Shown: positions 7,354 to 15,537 of the stretch, in pieces | Layout: the number at the start of each line of letters is the position of its first letter | Numbering within the stretch: position 1 is the stretch's first letter | Assembly (NCBI RefSeq): GCF_034674885.1 | Contig: NZ_JAUCDS010000001.1 | Coordinates: forward strand, 239,003-303,002 | Direction of reading: 5' to 3' | Source of the DNA: Castellaniella sp034674885 | GTDB taxonomy: Bacteria; Pseudomonadota; Gammaproteobacteria; Burkholderiales; Burkholderiaceae_B | DNA length: 64,000 nt | Program-made: the position numbers and the translations under genes | The notes under the pieces: generated by a model | Database searches by the model: none | The model's input: only the letters and a program-made list of their open reading frames with translations | What the model was told of the DNA's origin: nothing

Positions 7354-9165
7354 ATGCGTAACCTCAAAATCGGCACCCGGCTGGCGCTGGGCTTTGGTCT
7401 CATCATTGTCCTGCTGTTGATCATGTCCGGCATCGGCGCATGGCGCATGATCGCAACCGAACAGGACGGCGACGCTCTGGTACACCGCCAGAACAACAAC
7501 GCCCTAGTGCTGCGCTGGGCCCGCCAGGTCGAAGTCAACGCCAACCAGGCGCTGGCGGCTGCGAACCTGACCAACCCCGACGTACTCAAGTCCTTCAAGG
7601 ACGGCATGGAGGCTTCGTCGCAGCGCTCGGACGATCTCCAGAAGCAGATCGAAGCCGGCCTGCAAGCCCCCGACACCATCGCGCAATTCAAGAAGGCTCT
7701 CGTCGAGCGCGACAAATACCACAGCGGCAGCGTCCAGGCCTTCAAGGACCTGGACAACGGCGACTACGCCAAGGCCGACGCCTTCTTCAACCAGGAAATG
7801 CCAAAGATCACCGCGCAGTACATCGCGGAAATCGACAAGCTCTCCAGCTTGCAGAACGGCATGGTCGAACAGACCTTCGCCGACAACGCCACCGCCAACC
7901 GGCTGGGCCTGACCTCGCTGGGCGTGGCTACCCTGCTGGCGCTGATCCTGGGGCCGCTGTTCGCCTGGCTGGTGACGCGGTCCGTCACCCACCCGCTGCG
8001 CCATGCCGTCAGCCTGGCTGAATCCGTGGCCCGCCGCGATCTCAGCCACCAGATCCACGCCGACGGCAAGGACGAAATCGGCCTGCTGCTGCGCGCCCTG
8101 GGCTCGATGGAGGAAAACCTGCGCAGCGCCGTGAGCGAAGTGCGCAGCGGTGCCAATTCGATCGCCTCGGCCGCCGGCCAGATTTCCGCCGGCAACCTGG
8201 ACCTGTCATCGCGCACCGAAGAGCAGGCCAGTTCCCTGGCGCAGACCGCCGCCACGATGGAAGAAATCACCGCCACCGTGCGCCAGAACGCCGACAACGC
8301 CCAACAGGCGAATTCCCTGGCCGCCGCCGCCGCGCACACGGCCTCCAGCGGGGGCGCCATGGTTGCCGAACTGGTGGGCACCATGGGCGAGATCAACAGC
8401 AAATCCCAGCAGGTCGCCGACATCATCGGCGTGATCGATTCGATCGCCTTCCAGACCAACATCCTGGCGCTGAACGCCGCCGTCGAGGCCGCCCGCGCCG
8501 GCGAACAGGGCCGGGGATTCGCCGTGGTCGCCGCCGAGGTCCGCGCCCTGGCGCAACGATCGGCCGGCGCCGCCAAGGAAATCAAGGACCTGATCGACAC
8601 CTCCGTCCAGGCCGCCTCCAAGGGCAACGAGCAGGCCGCCCACGCCGGCAACACCATGCAGGAGATCGTCGACAGCATCAACCGCGTCACCGACATCATG
8701 GGCGAGATCAACGCGGCCAACCGCGAACAGACCACCGGCATCGAGGAAATCAATTCCGCCATCACCCAGATGGACGACGTCACCCGGCAAAACGCCAGCC
8801 TGGTGGAAGAATCCGCCGCCGCCGCGACCAGCCTGCAGGCCCAGGCCGACACGCTCGCCCAGCTGGTGGCCACCTTCAACCTGGGCAACCACGACGATGC
8901 AGCCACTGCCGGCGCCCGCCCGCACGCGCATGCTGGCTCATCCGCAGGCGCGCACCCGCAGTCCGGCGCATCGGCCAAGGCCCCGCCGGCCGCCGCTCCG
9001 CGCCTGCCCTCGGCCCCCGAAAAGGTCGTCAGCCCGGCCCCGCAGCGTCCGCGCCGCGAAACCGCAGCCGAAGCCACCGCCCCTGCGGCCGCCCGCCCGG
9101 CGCTGCGCGCCCCCGGCAAACCGGCTCCTGCCACGGCCGACACCGAGGAATGGACGGAGTTCTGA
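7354..9165 (+). CDS. Methyl-accepting chemotaxis protein (second of a tandem pair)
   Basis: A 603-residue chemoreceptor with the same plan as its upstream neighbour: TM1, a periplasmic four-helix sensor, TM2 (GVATLLALILGPLFAWLVTR), HAMP, a coiled-coil signalling domain with the conserved hairpin tip, and an Ala/Pro-rich tail ending EEWTEF. The sensor domain differs from that of the first receptor, so the ligand probably differs, while the central signalling region is identical at DNA level. The start at 7354 (MRNLKIGTRLALGFG) aligns with the first receptor's start; upstream in-frame codons at 7243 would prepend non-homologous sequence. Confidence 0.94.
   Translation: MRNLKIGTRLALGFGLIIVLLLIMSGIGAWRMIATEQDGDALVHRQNNNALVLRWARQVEVNANQALAAANLTNPDVLKSFKDGMEASSQRSDDLQKQIEAGLQAPDTIAQFKKALVERDKYHSGSVQAFKDLDNGDYAKADAFFNQEMPKITAQYIAEIDKLSSLQNGMVEQTFADNATANRLGLTSLGVATLLALILGPLFAWLVTRSVTHPLRHAVSLAESVARRDLSHQIHADGKDEIGLLLRALGSMEENLRSAVSEVRSGANSIASAAGQISAGNLDLSSRTEEQASSLAQTAATMEEITATVRQNADNAQQANSLAAAAAHTASSGGAMVAELVGTMGEINSKSQQVADIIGVIDSIAFQTNILALNAAVEAARAGEQGRGFAVVAAEVRALAQRSAGAAKEIKDLIDTSVQAASKGNEQAAHAGNTMQEIVDSINRVTDIMGEINAANREQTTGIEEINSAITQMDDVTRQNASLVEESAAAATSLQAQADTLAQLVATFNLGNHDDAATAGARPHAHAGSSAGAHPQSGASAKAPPAAAPRLPSAPEKVVSPAPQRPRRETAAEATAPAAARPALRAPGKPAPATADTEEWTEF
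8176..8710 (+). repeat. Long direct repeat, copy 2 (inside the second chemoreceptor gene)
   Basis: The partner of 6236-6770, with 535 identical bases including all third codon positions. Immediately after it, GAGATCA is followed by ACGCGG here and GCGCGG in copy 1; immediately before it, CCGCC here and CTGCT in copy 1. Confidence 0.98.
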
Positions 9166-9184
9166 TCCCCTGATCGACGGATTC

Positions 9185-9210
9185 GCCCCATTTCCCGAAA
9201 CGGGGCTTTT
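9185..9210 (+). terminator. Intrinsic terminator after the second chemoreceptor gene
   Basis: GCCCC-A-TTTC and GAAA-C-GGGGC arms form a hairpin with one mismatched pair, followed directly by TTTT, 19 bases after the receptor stop. Confidence 0.85.
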
Positions 9211-9240
9211 CAATACAATCGACGGGTTGCTGCATTGCTC

Positions 9241-9274
9241 GCCCACCTCACCGCTTGCAAGCGGCGAGGTGGGC
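9241..9274 (+). promoter_or_regulatory. Stem-loop in the 5' leader of the orphan binding-protein gene
   Basis: GCCCACCTC-A-CCGC, loop TTGCAA, then GCGG-C-GAGGTGGGC: a 13-pair stem with one mismatch, ending 11 bases before the AAGGAGA ribosome binding site of the gene starting at 9300. There is no strong T run, so a leader mRNA structure (stability or translational control) is more likely than a terminator. A possible -10 (TACAAT, 9215-9220) lies just upstream. Confidence 0.55.
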
Positions 9275-9299
9275 CGTTTCATTCCAAGGAGACACACTC

Positions 9300-10448
9300 G
9301 TGCGTACCGGTATATTGCTGGCCACCCTGACCACTGCACTGTTCGCTTTGCCATCCCTGGGCCTGGCCCAGGTCAAGATCGGCGTCGTCACCTCGGCCAC
9401 CGGCCCCACCGCGCTGGTGGGCATCCCGCAAAAGAACACCGTGCCCCTGCTGCCCACGCAGGCGGGCGGCCTCTCCATCGACTACATCAGCCTGGACGAT
9501 GCCAGCGACCCCACACAGACCGTCACGGCCTTCAAGAAGCTGATTTCCGAAGACCACGTGGACGCCATCATCGGGCCCACCGGATCGCCCAATGCCATGA
9601 GCGTGCTGCAGTTCGCGGCGGAATCCGGGACACCCATGCTGGCGCCCGTGGGGGCAGCCTCCATCGTGCTGCCCATGACGGACCAGAAAAAATGGGCCTT
9701 CAAGACCACCCAGAACACGGACATCATTGCCCAGGCGCTGGTGCGCGACATGGTCAAGCGTGGCATCCGCACGGTCGGGTTCATCGGATTTGCGGATGCC
9801 TACGGCGACGACTGGTATCAGGTCTTCAACAAACTGGCCCAGGAAAACGGCCTGAAGCTGACCGTGTCCGAACGCTATCAACGCACGGACAGTTCGGTCA
9901 CGGGCCAGGCCCTGAAGCTGCTGGCCGCCAAGCCCGACGCCATCCTGGTGGCTGGAACTGGCGGCGCTGCCGCCCTGCCCCAGTCCACGCTGGCGCAACA
10001 GGGTTACAAGGGGCAGTTCTACCAGACCCACGGCGCCGCACTGCCCGCTTTCCTGAAGCTGGGCGGCAAGGCCACGGAAGGCACCATCCTGGCTGCCAGC
10101 CTGATGCTGGTGCTGCCGGAAATCGCGGATGACAACCCGTCCAAGCCCATCGCCCAGGACTACATCCAGCGCTATCAGGCGCGTTACAACGAACGCCCGG
10201 CGACCTTCGGCGCCAATGTATACGATGCGGGCCTGCTGCTGCAGCATGCCATCCCGACGGCCGCAAAAACCGCAAAGCCTGGTACCCCCGCCTTTCGTCA
10301 GGCCCTGCGCGACGCGCTGGAACAAACGCACGAACTGGTCGCCACCCAGGGGGTCTACAACATGAGCCCGGCCGACCACAGCGGCTTTGACCAGCGCGGC
10401 CGCGAACTGATCACCGTGAAGAACGGCGCCTGGACGTTACTGCGCTGA
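9300..10448 (+). CDS. Branched-chain amino acid-type ABC substrate-binding protein (orphan)
   Basis: A 382-residue periplasmic binding protein of the LivJ/LivK type 1 fold. A signal peptide (MRTGILLATLTTALFALPSL, predicted cut after GLA) precedes the mature start QVKIGVVTSATGP. Fold landmarks include the KNTVPLL region, ISLDDASDPTQTVTAFKKL and IIGPTGSPNAMSV. The start is GTG 9300, with AAGGAGA 8 bases upstream. No permease or ATPase gene adjoins it, so it either serves a transporter elsewhere or presents ligand to a receptor; it sits directly behind two chemoreceptor genes. Its 3' end overlaps the convergent dsbC by 12 bases. The ligand is unknown. Confidence 0.9.
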   Translation: MRTGILLATLTTALFALPSLGLAQVKIGVVTSATGPTALVGIPQKNTVPLLPTQAGGLSIDYISLDDASDPTQTVTAFKKLISEDHVDAIIGPTGSPNAMSVLQFAAESGTPMLAPVGAASIVLPMTDQKKWAFKTTQNTDIIAQALVRDMVKRGIRTVGFIGFADAYGDDWYQVFNKLAQENGLKLTVSERYQRTDSSVTGQALKLLAAKPDAILVAGTGGAAALPQSTLAQQGYKGQFYQTHGAALPAFLKLGGKATEGTILAASLMLVLPEIADDNPSKPIAQDYIQRYQARYNERPATFGANVYDAGLLLQHAIPTAAKTAKPGTPAFRQALRDALEQTHELVATQGVYNMSPADHSGFDQRGRELITVKNGAWTLLR

Positions 10449-11279
10449 CGGCTGGGCGTCGAGTTTCTTTTTCAGGGCGTCCAGGGGCAGGGCGCCATTG
10501 ACCCGGCTGCCATCGGCAAAGAACAGGGCAGGCGTGCCCTGGATGTTCAGCTTGCGGCCCAGCGCCAGATTGTCCTGGATGGGGGTCGAGCAGTCCGCCG
10601 TGGCGGGCAGTTCACCGTTCAACATCCAGGCCTTCCAGGCCTTGGCCGGGTCGGCTGCGCACCAGATGTCCCGGGATTTGGTCGCGGAATCGGGCGTCAG
10701 GATCGGAAACAGGAAGGTATAGACCGTGACGTTGTCCACATCTTCCAGGGTATGGTGCAGTTGTTTGCAATAGCCGCAGTTGGGGTCCTCGAAGACGGCG
10801 ACCTTGCGGGCGCCCGTGCCCTTCACCTGGCGGATGGCACGGTCCAGCGGCAGGCTGTCGAACGCCACCTGCTGCAGCACTTCCAGCCGTTCCGCCGTCA
10901 GATCCCGGCGGGCCTTGGCATCGATCAGCGAGCCCTGCAGCACATAGTTCACCCGGGCATCGGTGTACAGCAGATCCAGCCCCACCTGCACCTCGTAGAT
11001 GCCTTCCATGGGGGTCAGTCGCACGGCATCCACTCGAATGCCGGGAAACCGTTGTTCGAAGGCCTGTGTGATGGCCTGAGCCTGCTGCGGCGCTGGGGCC
11101 GTGGCGGTCAATTTGGCATCCGAGGGGGTGGACATGCCTCCCGTCGCCGTGACCACGCCGTCGGTGGACGCTGCGGCCGAATGTTCCGGCTGCGTGCCCA
11201 GCACCTGATCCGCAGGCTGCGCCTGCGCGGTCAGGCCGGCGCACAGCAACAGCCCGGCCAGAATTGAAAAACGCTTCAT
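10437..11279 (-). CDS. dsbC: Thiol:disulfide interchange protein DsbC (disulfide isomerase)
   Basis: A 280-residue periplasmic disulfide isomerase that repairs wrongly paired cysteines and is kept reduced by DsbD. A signal peptide (MKRFSILAGLLLCAGLTAQA) is followed by an unusually long Gly/Thr/Pro-rich linker (about residues 25-65), then the DsbC dimerisation domain (FPGIRVDAVRLTPMEGIYEV) and the thioredoxin-like domain with the active site CGYC at residues 168-171. The cis-Pro loop region QGTPALFFADG is near the C-terminus. It is the last gene of a minus-strand cluster after mltA and a ubiquinone-type hydroxylase. Confidence 0.94.
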   Translation of the reverse strand: MKRFSILAGLLLCAGLTAQAQPADQVLGTQPEHSAAASTDGVVTATGGMSTPSDAKLTATAPAPQQAQAITQAFEQRFPGIRVDAVRLTPMEGIYEVQVGLDLLYTDARVNYVLQGSLIDAKARRDLTAERLEVLQQVAFDSLPLDRAIRQVKGTGARKVAVFEDPNCGYCKQLHHTLEDVDNVTVYTFLFPILTPDSATKSRDIWCAADPAKAWKAWMLNGELPATADCSTPIQDNLALGRKLNIQGTPALFFADGSRVNGALPLDALKKKLDAQPSAQ

Positions 11280-11318
11280 GAAAAACCTCTTGTGACTGTA
11301 TGGGGTGGCTACGGGATC

Positions 11319-12503
11319 TCAATCCCCCGCAGCCGCCCGAATCAATTGACGCTTCAGGAAAGGCAGGCGGTCCGCAACCTGCATGCCCTGGTTCCGGGCC
11401 CAGGCCAGCGGGGCGCACTGCGTGCCGAACAGGCGATGCAGGCCATGCGTCACGGCCCCCATCGCCCAGACCGGTTCCGCCCGCCGGCGACGGTAGCGGG
11501 CCAGCACCCGAAGATCGCCGGGCGCACGGTAGGATTCGCGATCCTGCAGGACCTGCATCATAGCCTGTACATCGCCCAGGCCCAGGTTCAGGCCCTGCCC
11601 CGCCAGGGGATGCACCCGATGCGCGGCATCGCCCACCAGCGCCACGCCCGGCGCCACCATGGCGGTCCGTTCCAGGGTCAGGGGAAAGCCCTGGGGCCGT
11701 GTGCGCAAGCGCAGGCGCCCCAGGCGCCCGCCGGTGATGGATTGCGCGTGGGCAGCCAGGTAGGCCTGCTGCCCCTGCGCATCCAGGGCCAGCCAGTCGC
11801 GGGCCAGCCCTTCGGGCAGCGACCAGACCAGCGAGGCCTGCGGCCCAGCGACCGTATCCGGCATCGGCAGCAGCGCAAAGACGCTGTCGCCGGTAAACCA
11901 TTGGTACGCGCGGTTCTGGTGCGGGCGGTCGATGTCCAGATGCGCCACCACGCCCATATCGCCGTAGGGCGTGTAATCGTGATGGATGCGGGCCGCCTGG
12001 CGCACCGGAGAACGGGCGCCATCGGCGCCGACCAGCAGATCCGGCTGCCACTGCATCCCCTGGGCGGAAGTCACGGAAATCCCGTCGGGCCGGGTGATCA
12101 GGCTGGCGAACTGATCCTCGTGCCAGGCAATGCCCATGACCTGCACGGCCTGCTGCAGGGCACGTTCGATTTCGCCGGATTCGACGATCCAGGCCAGGGC
12201 GTCACGCGCATCCTGCCAGGCCGACAGATCCAGGCAGCCGTTCGCGTCGCCGTGGATTTCCATGCCCTCGACCGGCGTGATGCGGCGGGAATCGATCAGC
12301 CTCCAGGCGCCCAGGCGATCCAGCAGCATGCGGCTGGCATCGGAAATCGCGTACACCCGGGGGTGGTAATCATCGGCCGCCCGCACGGCCGGCTCGTGGC
12401 GCGGCCCCAGCAGGCCCACCGACAGCCCCGAGCGCGACAGCCCCAGGGCGCACGCCAGGCCGGCAATGCCAGTACCGCAAACGAGAATGGATGCTTGTGT
12501 CAT
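11319..12503 (-). CDS. UbiH/UbiF/VisC-family FAD-dependent monooxygenase
   Basis: A 394-residue flavoprotein hydroxylase of the family that adds hydroxyl groups to the ubiquinone ring. It has the three expected FAD/NADPH motifs: the N-terminal dinucleotide fold CGTGIAGLACALGLSRSG, the central DG motif GADGARSPVRQAA, and the C-terminal GDAAHRVHPLAGQGLNLGLGD. Which ring position it modifies (UbiH, UbiF or UbiI-like) cannot be decided from sequence by eye. It starts 10 bases after the mltA stop and runs on towards dsbC 39 bases later, consistent with one transcript. Confidence 0.88.
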   Translation of the reverse strand: MTQASILVCGTGIAGLACALGLSRSGLSVGLLGPRHEPAVRAADDYHPRVYAISDASRMLLDRLGAWRLIDSRRITPVEGMEIHGDANGCLDLSAWQDARDALAWIVESGEIERALQQAVQVMGIAWHEDQFASLITRPDGISVTSAQGMQWQPDLLVGADGARSPVRQAARIHHDYTPYGDMGVVAHLDIDRPHQNRAYQWFTGDSVFALLPMPDTVAGPQASLVWSLPEGLARDWLALDAQGQQAYLAAHAQSITGGRLGRLRLRTRPQGFPLTLERTAMVAPGVALVGDAAHRVHPLAGQGLNLGLGDVQAMMQVLQDRESYRAPGDLRVLARYRRRRAEPVWAMGAVTHGLHRLFGTQCAPLAWARNQGMQVADRLPFLKRQLIRAAAGD

Positions 12504-12513
12504 GGTGTCTTCT

Positions 12514-13794
12514 TCAACGCGCGCTGGGCGCCCCGGCCTGGGCGGGCCACAGCAGCCACATCCGGCCCGGCTGCTTCATCCGCCCGGCCGCCGCGCCGGC
12601 CTGATCGCCCGTTCCCCAATAGAAATCCGCGCGCGCCGCCCCCCGGATGGCAGCCCCCGTGTCCTGGGCGAAGACCAGACGCTGCAGCGGCCCAGCCCCG
12701 CCCGGCTGGCGAGTGTCCAGCCAGACCGGCGTGCCCAGCGGCACGAAATCCGTATCCACGGCAATCGAGCGCTGCGCCATCAACGGCACCCCATAGGCGC
12801 CGCGAGGGCCGAGTTCCGGGTCGGCGATGGCTTCCTCGCGGAAAAACACCATGGCCGGATTGACGTTGAGCATCTGCTGCACACGGCTTGGGTGGTTGCG
12901 GGCCCACTGCTTGATATTTTGCATCGAAGTCTGCGCCAGCGGCATTTCCCCCTGCTGCGCCAGCCACTGGCCGATCGACACGTAGGGACGGCCGTTATGG
13001 TCGGCATAAGCCAGGCGGATCACAGCCCCATCCGGCAGCACGGCGCGCCCGGACCCCTGGATCTGCAGGAAGAAGGCCTCGACCGGGTCGCTGGCCCAGA
13101 CGATCACGGGTGGCTGGCGGGCCGGATCAGCGGCGATCTGCGCCCGCGTGTCGTACGGCACGACGCGTCGGCCCTCCAGCTTGCCGCGCACCCGTTTGCC
13201 GGCCAGTTCAGGATAGATGGCCCCCAGGTCCACGACCAGCAGATCGGCCGGCGTGGCGTACAGCGGCCACTGATAAGCGCCCGCGCGGTCGCGGGAGGCG
13301 TGGATCAGGGGTTCGTAGTAGCCCGTCGTGGTGCCGCTGGCGGGCTGTCCAGCCGCCTGATCCAATTGCCAGGGCCGCAAATGGGTCTGCAGGAAGCTGC
13401 GCACCTGCGCGCCGGAAGCCTGCGGCCCCAGCCCCGTCTGCACGGCCGCCTGACACACAGGCTGCCAGGCCCGGGGGGCGGCCCGGGCGGGCGAGGCCAG
13501 GGACCCGGACACCGGACGCATCAATCCCCGGCAGTCGTTCAGCAGCCCTTTCCAGACATGATCCAGATCGTCTTCGGCCCAGCCTGGCAGATGCTGCCAG
13601 GACACCGGCACATAGCGCCCTTTCAGGGTGCGCGCAGGTGATTCCGGCAAGGCGGACAGGGCTGGCACGACCAGGGCTTGCGTCACAGAAGGTTCCGGCC
13701 CCGCCGGTTCGCCGGCCGGGCCTTCTTCCAGGGGCACCGAGGAACAGGCGCTCAATAAGGCCAGCACGGCCGCAGACCACAGAAGCTTTTTCAT
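12514..13794 (-). CDS. mltA: Membrane-bound lytic murein transglycosylase A
   Basis: A 426-residue outer-membrane lipoprotein that cleaves peptidoglycan glycan strands to 1,6-anhydro products. The signal has a lipobox ending LLSAC with Cys17 as the lipidation site. The MltA barrel domain shows TGYYEPLIHASRDRAGAYQWPLY and IQGSGRAVLPDG; the C-terminal 3D domain carries VDTDFVPLGTPVWLDT and FAQDTGAAIRGAARADFYWG, with the catalytic Asp expected in the DTGAAI stretch. It is slightly longer than the E. coli enzyme because of a Pro/Gly-rich spacer after the lipobox. It is divergent from rpe. Confidence 0.94.
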   Translation of the reverse strand: MKKLLWSAAVLALLSACSSVPLEEGPAGEPAGPEPSVTQALVVPALSALPESPARTLKGRYVPVSWQHLPGWAEDDLDHVWKGLLNDCRGLMRPVSGSLASPARAAPRAWQPVCQAAVQTGLGPQASGAQVRSFLQTHLRPWQLDQAAGQPASGTTTGYYEPLIHASRDRAGAYQWPLYATPADLLVVDLGAIYPELAGKRVRGKLEGRRVVPYDTRAQIAADPARQPPVIVWASDPVEAFFLQIQGSGRAVLPDGAVIRLAYADHNGRPYVSIGQWLAQQGEMPLAQTSMQNIKQWARNHPSRVQQMLNVNPAMVFFREEAIADPELGPRGAYGVPLMAQRSIAVDTDFVPLGTPVWLDTRQPGGAGPLQRLVFAQDTGAAIRGAARADFYWGTGDQAGAAAGRMKQPGRMWLLWPAQAGAPSAR

Positions 13795-13867
13795 GCAAAA
13801 ACCGGGTGCACTAAAATAGACAGAATCACCAAACCGCCATCATGACACATCCGGACCCTGTTTCGCC

Positions 13868-14602
13868 ATGACCGTTCTGCCACCCGCCCGCATCGCCCCC
13901 AGTCTGCTGTCCGCCGATTTCGCCCGGCTGGGCGAAGAGGTCGCCACCGTGGTGGCCGCCGGCGCGGACTGGATCCACTTCGACGTCATGGACAATCATT
14001 TCGTCCCCAACCTGACCATGGGGCCCATGGTCTGCGCAGCCCTGCGGCCACATACCCAGGCTCCCATCGACGTGCACCTGATGGTCGAACCCGTGGACGC
14101 CCTGGTGCCCGCCTTCGCCAAGGCAGGGGCCAACATCATCAGCTTCCACCCAGAAGCCTCGCGCCACGTGGATCGGACGCTGGCGCTGATCCGCGACCAC
14201 GGCTGCCAGGCCGGGCTGGTCTTCAATCCGGCAACGCCTCTGGACTGGATGGACCACGTCATGGAACGCCTGGACCTGGTGCTGCTGATGTCGGTCAATC
14301 CCGGCTTCGGCGGGCAGTCCTTCATCCCCCACACGCTGCAGAAACTGCAACAGGCGCGCAGCCGCATCGACCGCTGGCAGGCTCGGGGCGGCCAGCCCAT
14401 CGCCCTGGAAATCGACGGCGGAGTCAAACCCGACAACATCGCCGACATCCGCGCCGCCGGGGCCGACGCCTTCGTGGCAGGCTCGGCGATTTTCGGCCAG
14501 CCCGACTACCGCCAGGTCATCTCGGGACTGCGCCAAGGCATCGCCCAGGGAGACGCCCAACGGCGCGCGGGCATCGGGCAGGACGAAACAACCGTTTCCT
14601 GA
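13868..14602 (+). CDS. rpe: Ribulose-phosphate 3-epimerase
   Basis: A 244-residue TIM-barrel enzyme that interconverts ribulose 5-phosphate and xylulose 5-phosphate in the pentose phosphate pathway. Landmarks: IAPSLLSADFARLGEEV, the metal/catalytic stretch WIHFDVMDNHFVPNLTMGP, DVHLMVEP, VLLMSVNPGFGGQSFIP and EIDGGVKPDN. Slightly longer than average because of a C-terminal tail. It begins the rpe-gph-trpE series typical of Burkholderiales, with gph 38 bases downstream. Confidence 0.96.
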   Translation: MTVLPPARIAPSLLSADFARLGEEVATVVAAGADWIHFDVMDNHFVPNLTMGPMVCAALRPHTQAPIDVHLMVEPVDALVPAFAKAGANIISFHPEASRHVDRTLALIRDHGCQAGLVFNPATPLDWMDHVMERLDLVLLMSVNPGFGGQSFIPHTLQKLQQARSRIDRWQARGGQPIALEIDGGVKPDNIADIRAAGADAFVAGSAIFGQPDYRQVISGLRQGIAQGDAQRRAGIGQDETTVS

Positions 14603-14640
14603 AGCATCCGGCACGACACGTTTGAACGGAAAGTGCTACC

Positions 14641-15363
14641 ATGCCCCCGTTTGACGCATCCACCCTCACGCTTCACAGCATCATGCATTTTGCCGGAATA
14701 CTGTTTGATCTGGATGGCACCCTGGTGCACACCATCCCCGACCTGGCGGATGCCGCCAATGCCATGCGCCAGGACATGGGCCTGGTGCCGCTGCCCGAAT
14801 CACTGATCGCCACCTTCGTCGGCAAAGGCGTCGAACAACTGGTCATCCGGACACTCAGCCACGACGGCCAGGCCCCCAGCGTCGATCAGGTGATGCGCGG
14901 CCTGGCCCGTTTCCAGGATCACTACCGCGCCCTGAATGGCCGCAACAGCCGGCTGTTTCCAGGCGTCGTGGCGGGGCTGGAGGCCTTCCGCAGCCAGGGC
15001 GCGCGGCTGGCTGTCGTCACCAACAAGGGTTCCGATTTCACGGCGCCGCTGCTGCGGCACATGGGGCTGGAAGCCTATTTCGACGTCATCGTCTGCGGCG
15101 ACACCTGCGAACGCAAGAAACCTGATCCCATGCCCCTGTTCCACGCCTGCGACCTGCTGGACATCCGGCCCGCCCAGGCGCTGTTCATCGGCGACTCGAT
15201 CAACGACGCGCTGGCCGCCCAGGCCGCCGGCATCCGTGTCCTTGCCCTGCCCTACGGCTACAACGAAGGCCAGCCCGTGCAGAGCCTGCCGGTGGATGCT
15301 ATAGTGGATTCCCTTATCGAAGCGGCCCAATGGGCCGCCGACCAGACGGCGCAATTCGCATGA
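14641..15363 (+). CDS. gph: Phosphoglycolate phosphatase
   Basis: A 240-residue HAD-superfamily hydrolase that removes 2-phosphoglycolate. HAD motif I is LFDLDGTLVHT (nucleophile Asp), motif II is VVTNKG, and the later motifs are KKPDPMP and FIGDSINDALAAQAAG. ATG 14641 has GGAAAG seven bases upstream and is used here; an internal ATG at 14683 starts right at the HAD fold but has no visible ribosome binding site. Its final codons overlap the ATG of the trp leader peptide (the TGA at 15361-15363 shares two bases), so translation of the leader may be coupled to gph. Confidence 0.94.
   Translation: MPPFDASTLTLHSIMHFAGILFDLDGTLVHTIPDLADAANAMRQDMGLVPLPESLIATFVGKGVEQLVIRTLSHDGQAPSVDQVMRGLARFQDHYRALNGRNSRLFPGVVAGLEAFRSQGARLAVVTNKGSDFTAPLLRHMGLEAYFDVIVCGDTCERKKPDPMPLFHACDLLDIRPAQALFIGDSINDALAAQAAGIRVLALPYGYNEGQPVQSLPVDAIVDSLIEAAQWAADQTAQFA
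15297..15305 (+). promoter_or_regulatory. Candidate extended -10 promoter for trpL-trpE, inside gph
   Basis: TGCTATAGT is an extended -10 element (TG, one base, TATAGT). The -35 region is poor. A transcript starting about 15312 would carry roughly 48 bases before the trp leader ATG. This is inferred from pattern alone; transcription from upstream of gph is also possible. Confidence 0.4.
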
Positions 15364-15431
15364 ACAGCTTTCGCTATTACCCGACCACCACCCGCGCCAC
15401 CTGGCGCTGGTGGTGTTGGCGTTCCGGGTAA
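15360..15431 (+). CDS. trpL: trp operon leader peptide (attenuator)
   Basis: A 23-residue ORF (MNSFRYYPTTTRA, then TWRWWCWRSG) with four Trp codons in six positions (15402, 15408, 15411, 15417). It lies between gph and trpE. Ribosome stalling at these codons when charged tRNA-Trp is scarce would alter folding of the downstream RNA and let transcription reach trpE. The right arm of an ORF-internal hairpin (ACCACCA with TGGTGGT, 15384-15414) covers the Trp codons. There is no strong ribosome binding site; the ATG overlaps the gph stop, so coupled translation is likely. Too short for automatic gene callers. Confidence 0.85.
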   Translation: MNSFRYYPTTTRATWRWWCWRSG

Positions 15432-15475
15432 TGGCATCCCGGGTGGCACCGATCCTTCGCGCCACCCCCTTTCAC

Positions 15476-15504
15476 AGCCCGGACCTTCGATTGGCCGGGC
15501 TTTT
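15476..15504 (+). terminator. trpE attenuator terminator
   Basis: AGCCCGG (15476-15482) pairs with CCGGGCT (15495-15501) and is followed by TTT, 33 bases before trpE. Upstream segments TCCGGG (15424-15429) and CCGGG (15439-15443) can pair with CCCGG of the left arm, giving antiterminator options. GGGTGGC (15441-15447) with GCCACCC (15461-15467) forms a further stem in between. Confidence 0.8.
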
Positions 15505-15537
15505 CTGTCTCGGCCGCCCTTATCCCACAAGACCGCT

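Noticed and set aside
6236..8710. Insertion sequence or transposon explaining the repeated DNA
   Set aside because: The repeat lies inside two homologous receptor genes in the same frame, with no transposase or terminal inverted repeats.
7764..9191. A 475-codon open frame on the minus strand opposite the second chemoreceptor (and similar long antisense frames elsewhere)
   Set aside because: Composition is Ala/Ser/Arg-rich and mirrors the GC-rich third positions of the real gene; no family motif or ribosome binding site. Such mirror frames occur opposite most genes here.
9241..9274. Transcription terminator before the orphan binding-protein gene
   Set aside because: No T run after the stem; a proper terminator already lies at 9185-9210, so a leader structure is more likely.
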